Source: an uncultured Acetatifactor sp.
Lineage (GTDB): Bacteria; Bacillota; Clostridia; Lachnospirales; Lachnospiraceae
Length of the DNA stretch: 10,122 nucleotides
Reading direction: 5' to 3'
NCBI GenBank assembly: GCA_934394815.1
Contig: CAKRRD010000062.1
Location: 1-10,122 of the forward strand
Shown piece by piece: positions 1-8,660 of the stretch (its first letter is position 1; every line of letters starts with the position of its first letter). The translations under genes were made by a program, and so were the position numbers. The notes under the pieces were generated by a model that saw nothing but the letters and a program-made list of their open reading frames with translations, did no database searches and was not told the origin of the DNA.

Positions 1-1
1 A

Positions 2-118
2 CCCTCGCTAAGTACCGACGTCTGCTTAGAGTCTGCTGTCCTTACCCCCAACGTGGGCTACTGGTTTCTTGAAAAAAATAAAATGATGAATTTAGTGGAA
101 AAAGTTATTTTTCAATAA
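2..118 (+). other. Possible 3' end of a plus-strand reading frame (weak)
   Basis: A frame open from the window edge reads through to a TAA at 116-118, giving 38 codons and ending in ...NLVEKVIFQ. The first 70 bases are visibly richer in G and C than the following AT-rich stretch, as if a coding sequence or conserved element ended near there. A second plus-strand frame stops already at base 70-72, so the true end could be either, or neither. I recognise no family. The minus strand of this stretch is closed in all three frames. It may equally be non-coding; the flank to the left of the window would decide. Confidence 0.18.
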
Positions 119-365
119 GAGAATTCTGTTTGTATTTAAAATGCCAATTTCTGCGAAAAAAATACAAAAATATGCGATTTTGCTATCGAACAGACTCTAT
201 TTTCGCTATGGAAGCAAAATAAGGAAATTCTGTACAAAAATTCCTTATTTTGGAATATTTTTGTACGGAATTCGTCGTTTTTGGGCTATTTACACCAAAG
301 TCAAAAGCGGACTCTTTTCCTGAAAAGTCTTCCATTTTTTGATTTTTTATGACTACCAGAGGAAT
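119..365. repeat. AT-rich intergenic stretch with nested inverted repeats
   Basis: No gene is supported here. The stretch carries several inverted repeats. CAAAATAAGGAA at 215-226 pairs perfectly with 241-252. GTACAAAAA plus TTCC at 232-244 pairs with GGAA plus TTTTTGTAC at 252-266, with a two-base bulge. These two hairpins share the arm at 241-252, so they exclude each other. A further pair, TTTGTATTT at 129-137 and AAATACAAA at 160-168, lies to the left. Short open frames exist on both strands, but they follow the repeats and have no good ribosome binding site. Multi-copy intergenic repeat, bidirectional terminator or relic are all possible. Confidence 0.5.
310..348 (+). terminator. Weak plus-strand terminator-like hairpin
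   Basis: On the plus strand, GACTCTTTTC at 310-319 can pair with GAAAAGTC at 322-329 with one bulged base. T runs follow at 335-340 and 343-348. The stem is mostly A-T pairs and therefore weak. It would make sense as the terminator of a plus-strand gene entering from the left of the window, which is itself unproven. Confidence 0.3.
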
Positions 366-407
366 CCATAAATAAACTCCCAGAGAGGCAAGTGCCACTC
401 CGGGAGT
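366..407 (-). terminator. Intrinsic terminator after the GH51 gene
   Basis: On the minus strand, ACTCCC at 407-402 pairs with GGGAGT at 381-376. The stem continues inward through GGAG/CTC-type and GGC/GCC pairs with one mismatch and one G-T wobble, about 14 pairs in all. It is followed by TTATTTA-type sequence at 375-366. It lies about 40 bases past the GH51 stop codon and would close the arabinoside operon. The T tract is broken by A residues, so termination may be incomplete. Confidence 0.7.
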
Positions 408-446
408 TCGTCCGGTTTGCTAATATTTATTTCACTAACTTTCCAT

Positions 447-2092
<1,646 letters not shown>

Positions 2093-2099
2093 TGCTCCT

Positions 2100-2126
2100 A
2101 TCATAGAAAGCATCCTTTGCCTGCAA
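2100..2126 (-). promoter_or_regulatory. Possible GH51 promoter
   Basis: On the minus strand TATGAT (2105-2100) is a good -10 element. A TTGCAG about 15 bases upstream is the best -35 candidate, but the spacing is short, so the promoter would be weak or activator-dependent. It would give the GH51 gene a transcript separate from the regulator gene, with a leader of roughly 120 bases. Confidence 0.35.
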
Positions 2127-2144
2127 GCAGTCAGGTATGCTTTC
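2106..2144 (-). repeat. Inverted repeat between the regulator and GH51 genes
   Basis: GAAAGCAT at 2106-2113 is the exact reverse complement of ATGCTTTC at 2137-2144. An inner CCTG/CAGG pair lies between them. It sits just after the stop codon of the LacI-family gene. No T tract follows on the minus strand, so it is not a standard terminator. It abuts the candidate -10 of GH51 and may be an operator or an mRNA-end stabilising hairpin. Confidence 0.5.
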
Positions 2145-2157
2145 CATGGATGAGTTA

Positions 2158-3192
2158 TTACAACATATTTACCGAATTCCGGATAAACGGCTTACACTCC
2201 ACAGAATACACTCCGTTTTTCTTATGTATCTCCTCACCCCGCAGAAGCTTTAAGATCACTTCGCTGGCGCAGTATCCAATGTCGTGTAACGGCAGTCCCA
2301 TGGTGGTCAGTTCCGGCTTCTCATAGCTTGCCATTTCCCGGTTATCAAAGCCTGCCACCGCAATGTCCTTCCCTACCGTATATCCCAGTTCCTCCAGACG
2401 GTCATAGGCACCGCCCGCCATAAAATCATTCATGCAGAAGATCGCCGTTGCTCCCCGCTTCACCAGTTCTTCCGTGTGTTCATAGCCGCTTTCACGATCC
2501 CATTCCCCATAGACGATCATCCCCGGATCGTACAGCAGATTGGCCTCGAACAGTGCACTCTGATATCCCTCCAGACGGGACTGGGTATGGATACTTTCCT
2601 TTTTCCCGGCGATAACACCAATTCTCTTGTGTCCGCAGTCGATCAGATATCGCACCAGTTGCTCGGCACCGCCCTTATCCTTTACCACAACAGAGGGAAT
2701 CTCCGGCTTATTGGTAAATCCGTAGGCCACCACCGTAGGAATCGGCAGATCCGCCGGGATCACATTGATCAGTCTCTCATGGGATGCCACATAAATAATG
2801 CCCTCCACCTGTTTCGACAGAAGCTTCTGGATCTCCTTCTGCACAATGTCCCGGTGGATATTGTCCTGATAATAGGCGTCTCCGTATTTTTTATACAGAC
2901 GTAAGTTCACCAACAGGATCTGATACTCTTCTTTTTCACAATATTCCGTGATGCCGTCGATGATATCCGGCAGAGCAAAGACCGTCATATCCTCCGCAAT
3001 GACCCCGATACTCCGGGTATTCTTCGTCTTCAGATTCTGTGCCACGATGTTCGGCGTGTAATTCATCTCCCGAATCACCTGCAGCACTCTCTTTTTGGTC
3101 TCTTCTCCCACTTTTCCCTTATCATTGATGATATTGGATACCGTTGCCACGGATACTCCGCACTCTCTGGCAATCTCTTTTATGGTAGGCAT
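2158..3192 (-). CDS. LacI-family transcriptional regulator of the arabinoside locus
   Basis: This 344-residue protein has the length and layout of LacI/GalR regulators. An N-terminal helix-turn-helix spans about residues 2-21 (IKEIARECGVSVATVSNIIN). The hinge follows (NYTPNIVAQNLKTKNT, 44-59), with the leucine that typically wedges into the minor groove. The remainder is a periplasmic-binding-protein-like effector domain starting at SIGVIAEDM. ATAIFCMNDFMAGGA near 248-262 and VAGFDN near 279-284 are typical of the family. The start at 3192 follows a strong AGGGAGGG site and removes 20 non-homologous residues. Placement between the permeases and GH51 suggests it is a repressor of this cluster, relieved by an arabinose-containing sugar; the effector is not readable from sequence. 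Candidate operators of LacI-type symmetry occur upstream of the binding-protein and GH127 genes. Confidence 0.93.
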   Translation of the reverse strand: MPTIKEIARECGVSVATVSNIINDKGKVGEETKKRVLQVIREMNYTPNIVAQNLKTKNTRSIGVIAEDMTVFALPDIIDGITEYCEKEEYQILLVNLRLYKKYGDAYYQDNIHRDIVQKEIQKLLSKQVEGIIYVASHERLINVIPADLPIPTVVAYGFTNKPEIPSVVVKDKGGAEQLVRYLIDCGHKRIGVIAGKKESIHTQSRLEGYQSALFEANLLYDPGMIVYGEWDRESGYEHTEELVKRGATAIFCMNDFMAGGAYDRLEELGYTVGKDIAVAGFDNREMASYEKPELTTMGLPLHDIGYCASEVILKLLRGEEIHKKNGVYSVECKPFIRNSVNML

Positions 3193-3208
3193 GGTGTCCC
3201 TCCCTTTT

Positions 3209-3222
3209 GTAAGCGACTTGTC
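3209..3222. promoter_or_regulatory. Half operator in the regulator gene leader
   Basis: TGTAAGCGACTTGT shares its first eight bases, TGTAAGCG, with one strand of the perfect operator upstream of the binding-protein gene (6662-6675). The second half is degenerate. It lies right at the predicted transcription start of the regulator gene, a place suited to weak autoregulation. It may also be chance. Confidence 0.3.
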
Positions 3223-3229
3223 TACCATC

Positions 3230-3259
3230 ATTCTAACACAACTTTTCCCCATATCACAA
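3230..3259 (-). promoter_or_regulatory. Predicted promoter of the LacI-family gene
   Basis: On the minus strand TTGTGA (3259-3254) and TAGAAT (3235-3230) are separated by 18 bases, and a start is expected near 3223, about 30 bases before the ATG. It sits within the short gap after the upstream permease gene, so the regulator could be transcribed both alone and by read-through. A 7-bp inverted repeat, TAACACA at 3234-3240 with TGTGTTA at 3265-3271, brackets it. Confidence 0.5.
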
Positions 3260-3268
3260 CAGGCTGTG

Positions 3269-4129
3269 TTAATTCTTCATACCGGTCAGCACGATACCTT
3301 CCACAAAACTCTTCTGTCCGAAGATATAGATCACGATACCGGGCAGGATCGTCATGAATGTCGCCGCCAGCGCTACCGGCCAGTTGGTACCGAAGGAACC
3401 GGTAAAGTTCGTCAGTGCCACAGCGAAGGTAAATTTCGACATACTGTTGATATAGATCAGCTGCTGTAACATATCGTTCCAAATCTGGATAAACAGCATC
3501 ATGGCTACTACCACGACTGCCGGCTTGATGGAAGGCACCAGGATCGTCCACAGGATACGCATTCTGCCTGCACCGTCAATGGATGCCGCCTCGTCCAGTT
3601 CCTTCGGAATCGTCATGAGGAACTGCCGGATCAGGAAAATATTGAAGAATCCACCGCCAGTTAAATACGGCAGGATCAGCGGCCAGTAAGTATCGCCCAT
3701 TCCCAGTCCCTTGGTCCATACCACGTACAGAGGAAGCAGCGTAACCATGCCGGGCAGAAGGATCGTTCCGACACAGATGTTGAAGATCAGCTTCTTGCCG
3801 CGGAAACGAAGTCTTGCAAAGGCATAGCCGCAGAAAATTGCAGTCACCGTACCAAAGGTAACAGCCGGAATGATGATGGAAAAAGTATTCCGGAAATATC
3901 TCCAGTATTCAAAGGTCTCCAGTGCCTTGGAATAGTTCGCCCACAGCCACTCATGAGGAATAAAGGAAGGGGGATACTCGTTCAGTTTCGCCGTGCTCAT
4001 CAGAGAGGACCGGAAGATCCACCAGATCGGCAGTACCACTAACAGTGCCAGCAAAAATATGATCAGGGTCGCCACCAGATCCAGTACCAGTTGTTTCCGT
4101 TTTTTACTCGGTGATAAATTTACTGTCAT
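3269..4129 (-). CDS. CUT1 sugar ABC transporter permease, MalG/AraQ type
   Basis: This is a 286-residue inner-membrane permease of the carbohydrate-uptake CUT1 class, forming a heterodimer with the neighbouring permease. About six membrane segments are visible, the first at roughly residues 18-38. The ATPase-contact EAA loop is intact near 180-203 (DEAASIDGAGRMRILWTILVP). The C-terminus SFVEGIVLTGMKN is typical of MalG-like subunits. The start at 4129 follows AGGAGG, which is supplied by the last codons of the upstream permease gene; only three bases separate the two genes. No ATPase gene is near, as is common for Gram-positive CUT1 systems that share an MsmX/MsmK-type ATPase. The substrate is inferred from the flanking arabinofuranosidases. 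Confidence 0.95.
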   Translation of the reverse strand: MTVNLSPSKKRKQLVLDLVATLIIFLLALLVVLPIWWIFRSSLMSTAKLNEYPPSFIPHEWLWANYSKALETFEYWRYFRNTFSIIIPAVTFGTVTAIFCGYAFARLRFRGKKLIFNICVGTILLPGMVTLLPLYVVWTKGLGMGDTYWPLILPYLTGGGFFNIFLIRQFLMTIPKELDEAASIDGAGRMRILWTILVPSIKPAVVVVAMMLFIQIWNDMLQQLIYINSMSKFTFAVALTNFTGSFGTNWPVALAATFMTILPGIVIYIFGQKSFVEGIVLTGMKN

Positions 4130-4132
4130 CTT

Positions 4133-5047
4133 CTATTCCTCCTCTCCGAATAATTGTTCTTTCTGTGTTTTAAACAGAACGACGGTAAATATACCTACCA
4201 GAATGAAGAAGATTACCGCATACGCCGCTGCGTAGCCCATCTTATTTTTCTGGAAACCATACATATAGATCACATAGGACATGAACATGGACTTCTTGCC
4301 GGGGCCGCCGTTGGTCAGCGCCAGTGCCGGGTTGATGACCTGTAAATGTGTGATCAGTGCGGTCAGCACATTGTAGAAGATAATGGGGGTAATGCTGGGG
4401 ATTGTAATATTCCAGAATCTCTGCCATGCATTGGCTCCATCAATCTTCGCTGCTTCTATGTATACGCCGGGGACATTCTGCAATCCCGCCAGGAAGATAA
4501 CGATCAGGTTGCCGCTGGTCCATATGGCAATGAGCACCAGACAGGGGATGACCTGATTCGGGTCGTCTAAGAATCTTTGCTTCGGAAGTCCCATCATCCG
4601 GAGTACGAAATTGAACAGCCCGAAGTTACCTTCATACAACCATTCCCATCCTTTAAATACACCGATGGCCGGCAGCAGATACGGGATGAAGAACAGGGAA
4701 CGGAACAATGTCCGGCCTTTTATATTCATGTTTAAGAGGATCGCTATGATCAGTGAGTACACCACGGCACCGATCACCGCCAGAAAAGCATACCATACGG
4801 TCGCTTTGATAGAATCCCAGAAGTAGATATCTTTTGTGAAAATACGCTGGAAATTGGCAAGCCCTATAAATTCCGGCTTCGTAATGCCGTTCCAGTCAAA
4901 CAGGCTTAATACAAATACTGCAAGTGTGGGAAGATAGCTGATCAAGGTCACTCCCAGGAATGCCGGTATCAGACAGAGATATGCGGTCAGTTCTTCCTTT
5001 CTTCCTGCTCTTGTTGTAGCGTTATTTTTCTGTTTCCCTTTTTTCAT
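4133..5047 (-). CDS. CUT1 sugar ABC transporter permease, MalF/AraP type
   Basis: This 304-residue permease partners the downstream one. About six hydrophobic segments are seen, beginning with AYLCLIPAFLGVTLISYLP at 22-40. The EAA loop is at about 198-217 (EAAKIDGANAWQRFWNITIP). The family signature LTNGGPG occurs near 244-250, as in MalF/UgpA-type subunits. Three later ATGs are possible starts; I chose 5047 because it begins the basic MKKGKQK leader typical of the family and has GAGGG a few bases upstream. The frame extends to 5131, but that extension would run into a strong inverted repeat and is not conserved-looking. The terminal Glu-Glu-Glu codons double as the ribosome binding site of the next gene. 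Confidence 0.94.
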   Translation of the reverse strand: MKKGKQKNNATTRAGRKEELTAYLCLIPAFLGVTLISYLPTLAVFVLSLFDWNGITKPEFIGLANFQRIFTKDIYFWDSIKATVWYAFLAVIGAVVYSLIIAILLNMNIKGRTLFRSLFFIPYLLPAIGVFKGWEWLYEGNFGLFNFVLRMMGLPKQRFLDDPNQVIPCLVLIAIWTSGNLIVIFLAGLQNVPGVYIEAAKIDGANAWQRFWNITIPSITPIIFYNVLTALITHLQVINPALALTNGGPGKKSMFMSYVIYMYGFQKNKMGYAAAYAVIFFILVGIFTVVLFKTQKEQLFGEEE

Positions 5048-5103
5048 TGTAACCCTCATTTCTTCACACATTTTTGCAAAGAGTAAACTGTTTTTCTGAT
5101 AAC

Positions 5104-5136
5104 AACAGGTGGCCACATTGCTGTAAGCCACCTGTT
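5104..5136 (-). promoter_or_regulatory. Perfect hairpin between the binding-protein and permease genes
   Basis: AACAGGTGGC at 5104-5113 and GCCACCTGTT at 5127-5136 are exact reverse complements of 10 bp with a 13-base loop. The hairpin lies 36 bases after the binding-protein stop codon. On the minus strand it is followed by GTTATCAG rather than a run of T, so it is at best a leaky terminator. In sugar ABC operons such hairpins commonly protect the upstream binding-protein mRNA and lower permease expression, which gives the usual excess of binding protein. Confidence 0.65.
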
Positions 5137-5171
5137 ATGTTGTCCCAATACATCTTTACCGGTAAGTGATC

Positions 5172-6599
5172 TTACTGGTTGTTTGCCTCGAAGATGCCCT
5201 GTAATTCTTCCAGATTCTCATCGATTGCTTCCTGCATGGTCTGCTGTCCGGCCCATACATTGGAGAATACGGTGTCCAGAGTAGAGTTGAATTCATCGGT
5301 GCCGTTTACATAGTACCAAGATGTGGATACCATGTTGTCCTTTGCATAGTCAACAACTGCGCTCTTGTACATATCCTTGTCGGGATAGTTGGGGTTGTTG
5401 ATCCACTTGTCGGTCTTCTCAGCATCGGTATACCAGGAATCCAGAATCGGCATCCAGGTACCTGCTTCAATCAGAGACCAGGAATTTTCTTCCTGATAGT
5501 ACCACTTTAACCACTCCATTGCTTCCTCGGGATGCTTGGTGGTAGCAAATACTACGTTGGGACCACCGGTACAGATGGTAACCTTTTCCTTCATGTAAGG
5601 AAGAACGCCTACGCCATATTCGAAGTCAGCGCTCGGCCCAAGGAAGGTGCCGACATTCCACGCACCATCGGTTGCCATAACAACCTTCTTGCTTCCCAGA
5701 GAGGACTCCAGCGCGTTGGCTGCGCTGGTTACAGGAGGTGCGCAGTGATATACTTCGGACAGATCTGCGATCTTCTGTAATGCGTCTACGGTTGCGGGAT
5801 CATTGATGGTGCACTCAGAACCATCCTTGCTGTAGTAACCGCCGCCATTGGACAGCGCCCATACTTCCAGCTGCCAGGGCAGAGTGTTGATGGTACATCC
5901 GTAAATGTCAATATTGTTGGGATCAAAGTCGGGATCCAGAGCATTTTTACCATTGATATCGATGGTCAGCTTCTGTGCGGTCTCTACAAAAGTATCCCAG
6001 TCCCAGGCATCTGCTGCACTTGCGGGAGGCGTCATCTCTTTGACATCCAGATTCTGTTTCTCACATACTTCGTTTAACAGGTCAATATTGTACCACAGAT
6101 TCAATACCTCGTTCGCTGCAGAATAAGCAACTGGAGTTCCCTGATATTTGAAGGTCAGTGCATCCAGAGGCTTTGCATCCCCTTCGCCGTACATGGTGCT
6201 GATGTCAGCCAACAGTCCGTTCTCTGCGAACTTCAGTACGCCGGCCTCACTCATGATACCGGTATCGGGAAGTTCTCCTGCGGTTGCCATGGCGTTCAGC
6301 TTGGTTACATAAGTATCATGGTCGATCTTAACCACTTCTACTTCGATGCGATCCTGCTCACTGTTGAACTTGTCAGCCACCTTCTGAGTTGCTGCAGTCT
6401 CCGTCTCGTTACCCCACTGTGCGTAGGTGATATGTACTCTCTCCCCGCTGCTACTGCCACTGCTCGTCTGTGTCTGTGCCGGCTGGCTTCCTGCATCTGT
6501 AGATGCCGCCGGTGTCTCATTGCTGCCACACCCTGTAAGTACCATTGCTGCTGTCATTGCGGTTGCAAGGACTGTACTTACGATTTTCTTGTTTTTCAT
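5172..6599 (-). CDS. Sugar-binding lipoprotein of the CUT1 ABC transporter
   Basis: This 475-residue extracytoplasmic solute-binding protein delivers sugar to the two permeases. Residues 1-23 form a lipoprotein signal peptide (basic KNKK, hydrophobic core, then VLTG) with the lipobox cysteine at 24. A Ser/Thr/Gln-rich linker of about 30 residues follows before the folded domain begins at RVHITYAQWGNETE. The body has the features of family 1 binding proteins (MalE/AraN-like), such as KVADKFN near 73-79 and NVVFATTKHPEEAMEWLKWYY in the C-terminal half. The start at 6599 has AAAGGAGAG upstream, so the longer frame to 6656 is rejected. The gene has its own promoter and operators and is followed by the two permease genes. 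The exact ligand cannot be read from the sequence; arabino-oligosaccharides are inferred from the neighbours. Confidence 0.94.
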   Translation of the reverse strand: MKNKKIVSTVLATAMTAAMVLTGCGSNETPAASTDAGSQPAQTQTSSGSSSGERVHITYAQWGNETETAATQKVADKFNSEQDRIEVEVVKIDHDTYVTKLNAMATAGELPDTGIMSEAGVLKFAENGLLADISTMYGEGDAKPLDALTFKYQGTPVAYSAANEVLNLWYNIDLLNEVCEKQNLDVKEMTPPASAADAWDWDTFVETAQKLTIDINGKNALDPDFDPNNIDIYGCTINTLPWQLEVWALSNGGGYYSKDGSECTINDPATVDALQKIADLSEVYHCAPPVTSAANALESSLGSKKVVMATDGAWNVGTFLGPSADFEYGVGVLPYMKEKVTICTGGPNVVFATTKHPEEAMEWLKWYYQEENSWSLIEAGTWMPILDSWYTDAEKTDKWINNPNYPDKDMYKSAVVDYAKDNMVSTSWYYVNGTDEFNSTLDTVFSNVWAGQQTMQEAIDENLEELQGIFEANNQ

Positions 6600-6623
6600 A
6601 CCTTTCTCTCCTTTACCTTTTTT

Positions 6624-6653
6624 ATTATAACGACAATGGGTTGTCGTTGTAAA
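6624..6653 (-). promoter_or_regulatory. Promoter of the binding-protein gene
   Basis: On the minus strand a consensus TATAAT (6629-6624) is preceded by TTTACA (6653-6648) at 18 bases, or by TTACAA at 17. The expected start is near 6617, about 18 bases ahead of the ATG. No terminator is visible after the GH127 gene, so read-through from there may add to this promoter. Confidence 0.75.
6629..6648. promoter_or_regulatory. Perfect palindrome inside the promoter spacer
   Basis: AACGACAA at 6629-6636 and TTGTCGTT at 6641-6648 are exact reverse complements around TGGG. The palindrome fills the spacer between the -35 and -10 elements, the classic place for a repressor to block RNA polymerase. It does not have the central CG of LacI-family operators and matches no operator I can name. 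As RNA it would lie upstream of the predicted start, so a DNA-binding role is more likely. Confidence 0.6.
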
Positions 6654-6660
6654 CACTTGA

Positions 6661-6675
6661 TTGTAAACGCTTACA
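6661..6675. promoter_or_regulatory. cre-like / LacI-family operator
   Basis: TTGTAAACGCTTACA fits the CcpA cre consensus WTGNAANCGNWNNCA at every constrained position and has the central CG of LacI-family operators. It is centred about 52 bases upstream of the predicted start of the binding-protein gene. A related TTGTAAAC occurs 14 bases away at 6647-6654. It could mediate catabolite control by CcpA or bind the local LacI-family regulator; these proteins recognise similar sites and sequence alone does not separate them. Confidence 0.7.
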
Positions 6676-6686
6676 CATTCACTGTC

Positions 6687-8627
6687 CTACACTTTTACCT
6701 TGACCCACACCAACATTTCGCCCGGTGTGCGGTTGCACCACAGTCCATAGGGAACTGCTGTAAGATGCGTCCGTTCTTTCTCCAGTTTCAGCTCTCCGTA
6801 CAGGGTTCCCTGTTCGGTGGACCGGTTATGGATCCTTGTGGCTTCGTACTGTAAGGCCGGAATCTCTCCCGGGAGATCGGCCTGCGGATTCCCCTTCGTG
6901 ACCTCCGTGTTCTCTTCCACATACAGGTCTGCCAGATATTTTCCGTTGTCGGTCTCTTCCAGACAGTAGACCACGGGGCCGTTCATCAATGCGCATCTTC
7001 CGGCATCCGCTCTCACTTCGTCGTTGGCGGCAATCCATCGGGGATGAACACCGAAGTCAATACAGATCTCATGCTCTCCTGCCGGAAGATCTGTCAGCAG
7101 ATAGCCTTTTTCCAAAACAGCCTCCGCTGTCTGTCCATCCACGGTGATCTCCTGCTTTCCCGCATATCCGGGGCGCCGGATCTTAAGTGTCACTTCACTG
7201 TCCTGCTTCGTCCGGATCTTCACTCTGCCGTCCTGCAGCAGTGTGGATTCCATGTCAATCTCCACAGTTCCGCTTTCCAATACCGCCTTTGCCGTGGAGG
7301 AAATGAACTGGTGGATACATACCGCATTTTCTTCCTGTGCGTAGATGTATTGTCCCAGGGAAGCCAATGTCCTTGCCACATTGGGCGGACAACATGCCAC
7401 GGAGAACCATTTCTGCCTGACGGCCTTCACATGATCCATGTAAGTGTGTTCTGTACAGAACTCCGGTACAACCTCCAGAGGATTCACATAAAAATATCTG
7501 TCTCCCGCTCTGTTGATGCCTGCCAGCACCGTGTTGTACAGTGCCAGCTCCACGGTATCGTAGTAACCCGCCTCTCCGGTGGCTGTGCTCATCCTCTGTC
7601 CAAACATCATCAGTCCGATGGATGCGCAGGTCTCCGAATAGTTCGTGGTATTCGGCAGATCGTAATCCGTGGTAAACCTCTCCCGAAAACCACTGGATCC
7701 GATGCCGCCGGTCAGATACATTCTGTGATTCACCGTGCTGTCCCACAGCCGCTTACAGGCCTTCAGCATCTCGGCATCCTCACATTCCACAGCCAGGTCT
7801 GCCATGGCGGAGCACATATACATGGCTCTTACCGCATGCCCTTCTGCTGTCTTCTGCTTTACCGGTTCTATATGTGATTGTGAATATTCCAGATCGTAAT
7901 TCTTGAACTCCGGGAAAAATTCCCAGCCGCCTCTGTCTTCCATCTCCTGTACAAAATAGCTTGGCTTCTTCCCTCTCTCATGAAGGAAATACGATGCGGT
8001 GTCCAGATATCTGCTCTCTCCGGTCACCCGGTAAAGCTTTACCAGTGCCAGTTCGATCTCCTGATGTCCGGGGTAGCCTCTCTTCTGTCCTTCGCCGGTA
8101 CCAAAAACCCTGCAGATCAGATCTGCATTCTTACGGGCGATATCCAGGATCTTCGTCTTCCCGGTGGCCTGGTAGTAAGCAACCGCTGCCTCTATCATGT
8201 GCCCTGCCGTATAAAGCTCATGCCCTTCCACCAGGTTCGACCACTTCTTCCCCGGCTCGTTGACCGTGTAGTAGGTGTTCAGGTATCCGTCCGGCTCCTG
8301 TGCCCTTCCTACCAGTTCGATCACTTCATCTGCCAGTGCTTCGTATTCACGGCCTTCTCCCCCGGCAATACAGAATGCTACGGATTCCAGCCACTTGTAC
8401 AGATCCGTGTCCTGGAAAACTACCCCCTTTCTCTCTCCCGGCAGTTCTCCTGCCGCCACGCGGAAATTCTGAATACAGTAGGTAGGTTCCGAATCCTCCA
8501 GCTGATCGTTCAAGATCTTCCATTGATGCGGGATGATCTTCTCACTGACCCTTTGCACGTATTCACCGAACAGCTTGTCTGTGATCCTGATATTTCCGAA
8601 TTCCAGCTGCTTCCTGTGATGTTCCAT
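6687..8627 (-). CDS. GH127 beta-L-arabinofuranosidase
   Basis: This 646-residue enzyme belongs to GH127 (former DUF1680), typified by Bifidobacterium HypBA1, which releases beta-1,2-linked L-arabinofuranose (EC 3.2.1.185). The catalytic set of HypBA1 is conserved with matching spacing. Glu316 in GFRERF corresponds to the acid/base Glu322. Glu332 and Cys334 in SETCAS and Cys413 are the zinc ligands. Cys412 in VACCPPNVAR is the nucleophile. The N-terminal half is an (alpha/alpha)6 barrel and the last 200 residues are beta-rich. Length is normal. There is no signal peptide, so the substrate must be imported. The ATG at 8627 has AGGAG upstream. It is the first gene of the locus, with a strong promoter and structured leader. 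The family has other members with different sugar specificity, so beta-arabinofuranosidase is likely rather than proven. Confidence 0.93.
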   Translation of the reverse strand: MEHHRKQLEFGNIRITDKLFGEYVQRVSEKIIPHQWKILNDQLEDSEPTYCIQNFRVAAGELPGERKGVVFQDTDLYKWLESVAFCIAGGEGREYEALADEVIELVGRAQEPDGYLNTYYTVNEPGKKWSNLVEGHELYTAGHMIEAAVAYYQATGKTKILDIARKNADLICRVFGTGEGQKRGYPGHQEIELALVKLYRVTGESRYLDTASYFLHERGKKPSYFVQEMEDRGGWEFFPEFKNYDLEYSQSHIEPVKQKTAEGHAVRAMYMCSAMADLAVECEDAEMLKACKRLWDSTVNHRMYLTGGIGSSGFRERFTTDYDLPNTTNYSETCASIGLMMFGQRMSTATGEAGYYDTVELALYNTVLAGINRAGDRYFYVNPLEVVPEFCTEHTYMDHVKAVRQKWFSVACCPPNVARTLASLGQYIYAQEENAVCIHQFISSTAKAVLESGTVEIDMESTLLQDGRVKIRTKQDSEVTLKIRRPGYAGKQEITVDGQTAEAVLEKGYLLTDLPAGEHEICIDFGVHPRWIAANDEVRADAGRCALMNGPVVYCLEETDNGKYLADLYVEENTEVTKGNPQADLPGEIPALQYEATRIHNRSTEQGTLYGELKLEKERTHLTAVPYGLWCNRTPGEMLVWVKVKV

Positions 8628-8660
8628 ACCTTTCTCCTATCCTTGTTCGTTCCAAAAAGG

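Noticed and set aside
141..323. Plus-strand 60-codon frame and the overlapping minus-strand 71-codon frame (183-398)
   Set aside because: Both run through the inverted repeats and mirror each other in peptide pattern. Neither has a good ribosome binding site, and the minus-strand frame also starts inside the GH51 terminator.
5048..5131. N-terminal extension of the MalF-type permease
   Set aside because: It would be read from within the perfect hairpin at 5104-5136, is not typical of the family, and the ATG at 5047 has GAGGG upstream and the expected basic leader.
7044..7877. Long plus-strand open frame of 277 codons opposite GH127
   Set aside because: It lies wholly antisense to a GH127 gene with intact catalytic residues, lacks a convincing ribosome binding site, and its Cys/His/Leu-rich protein resembles an antisense shadow.
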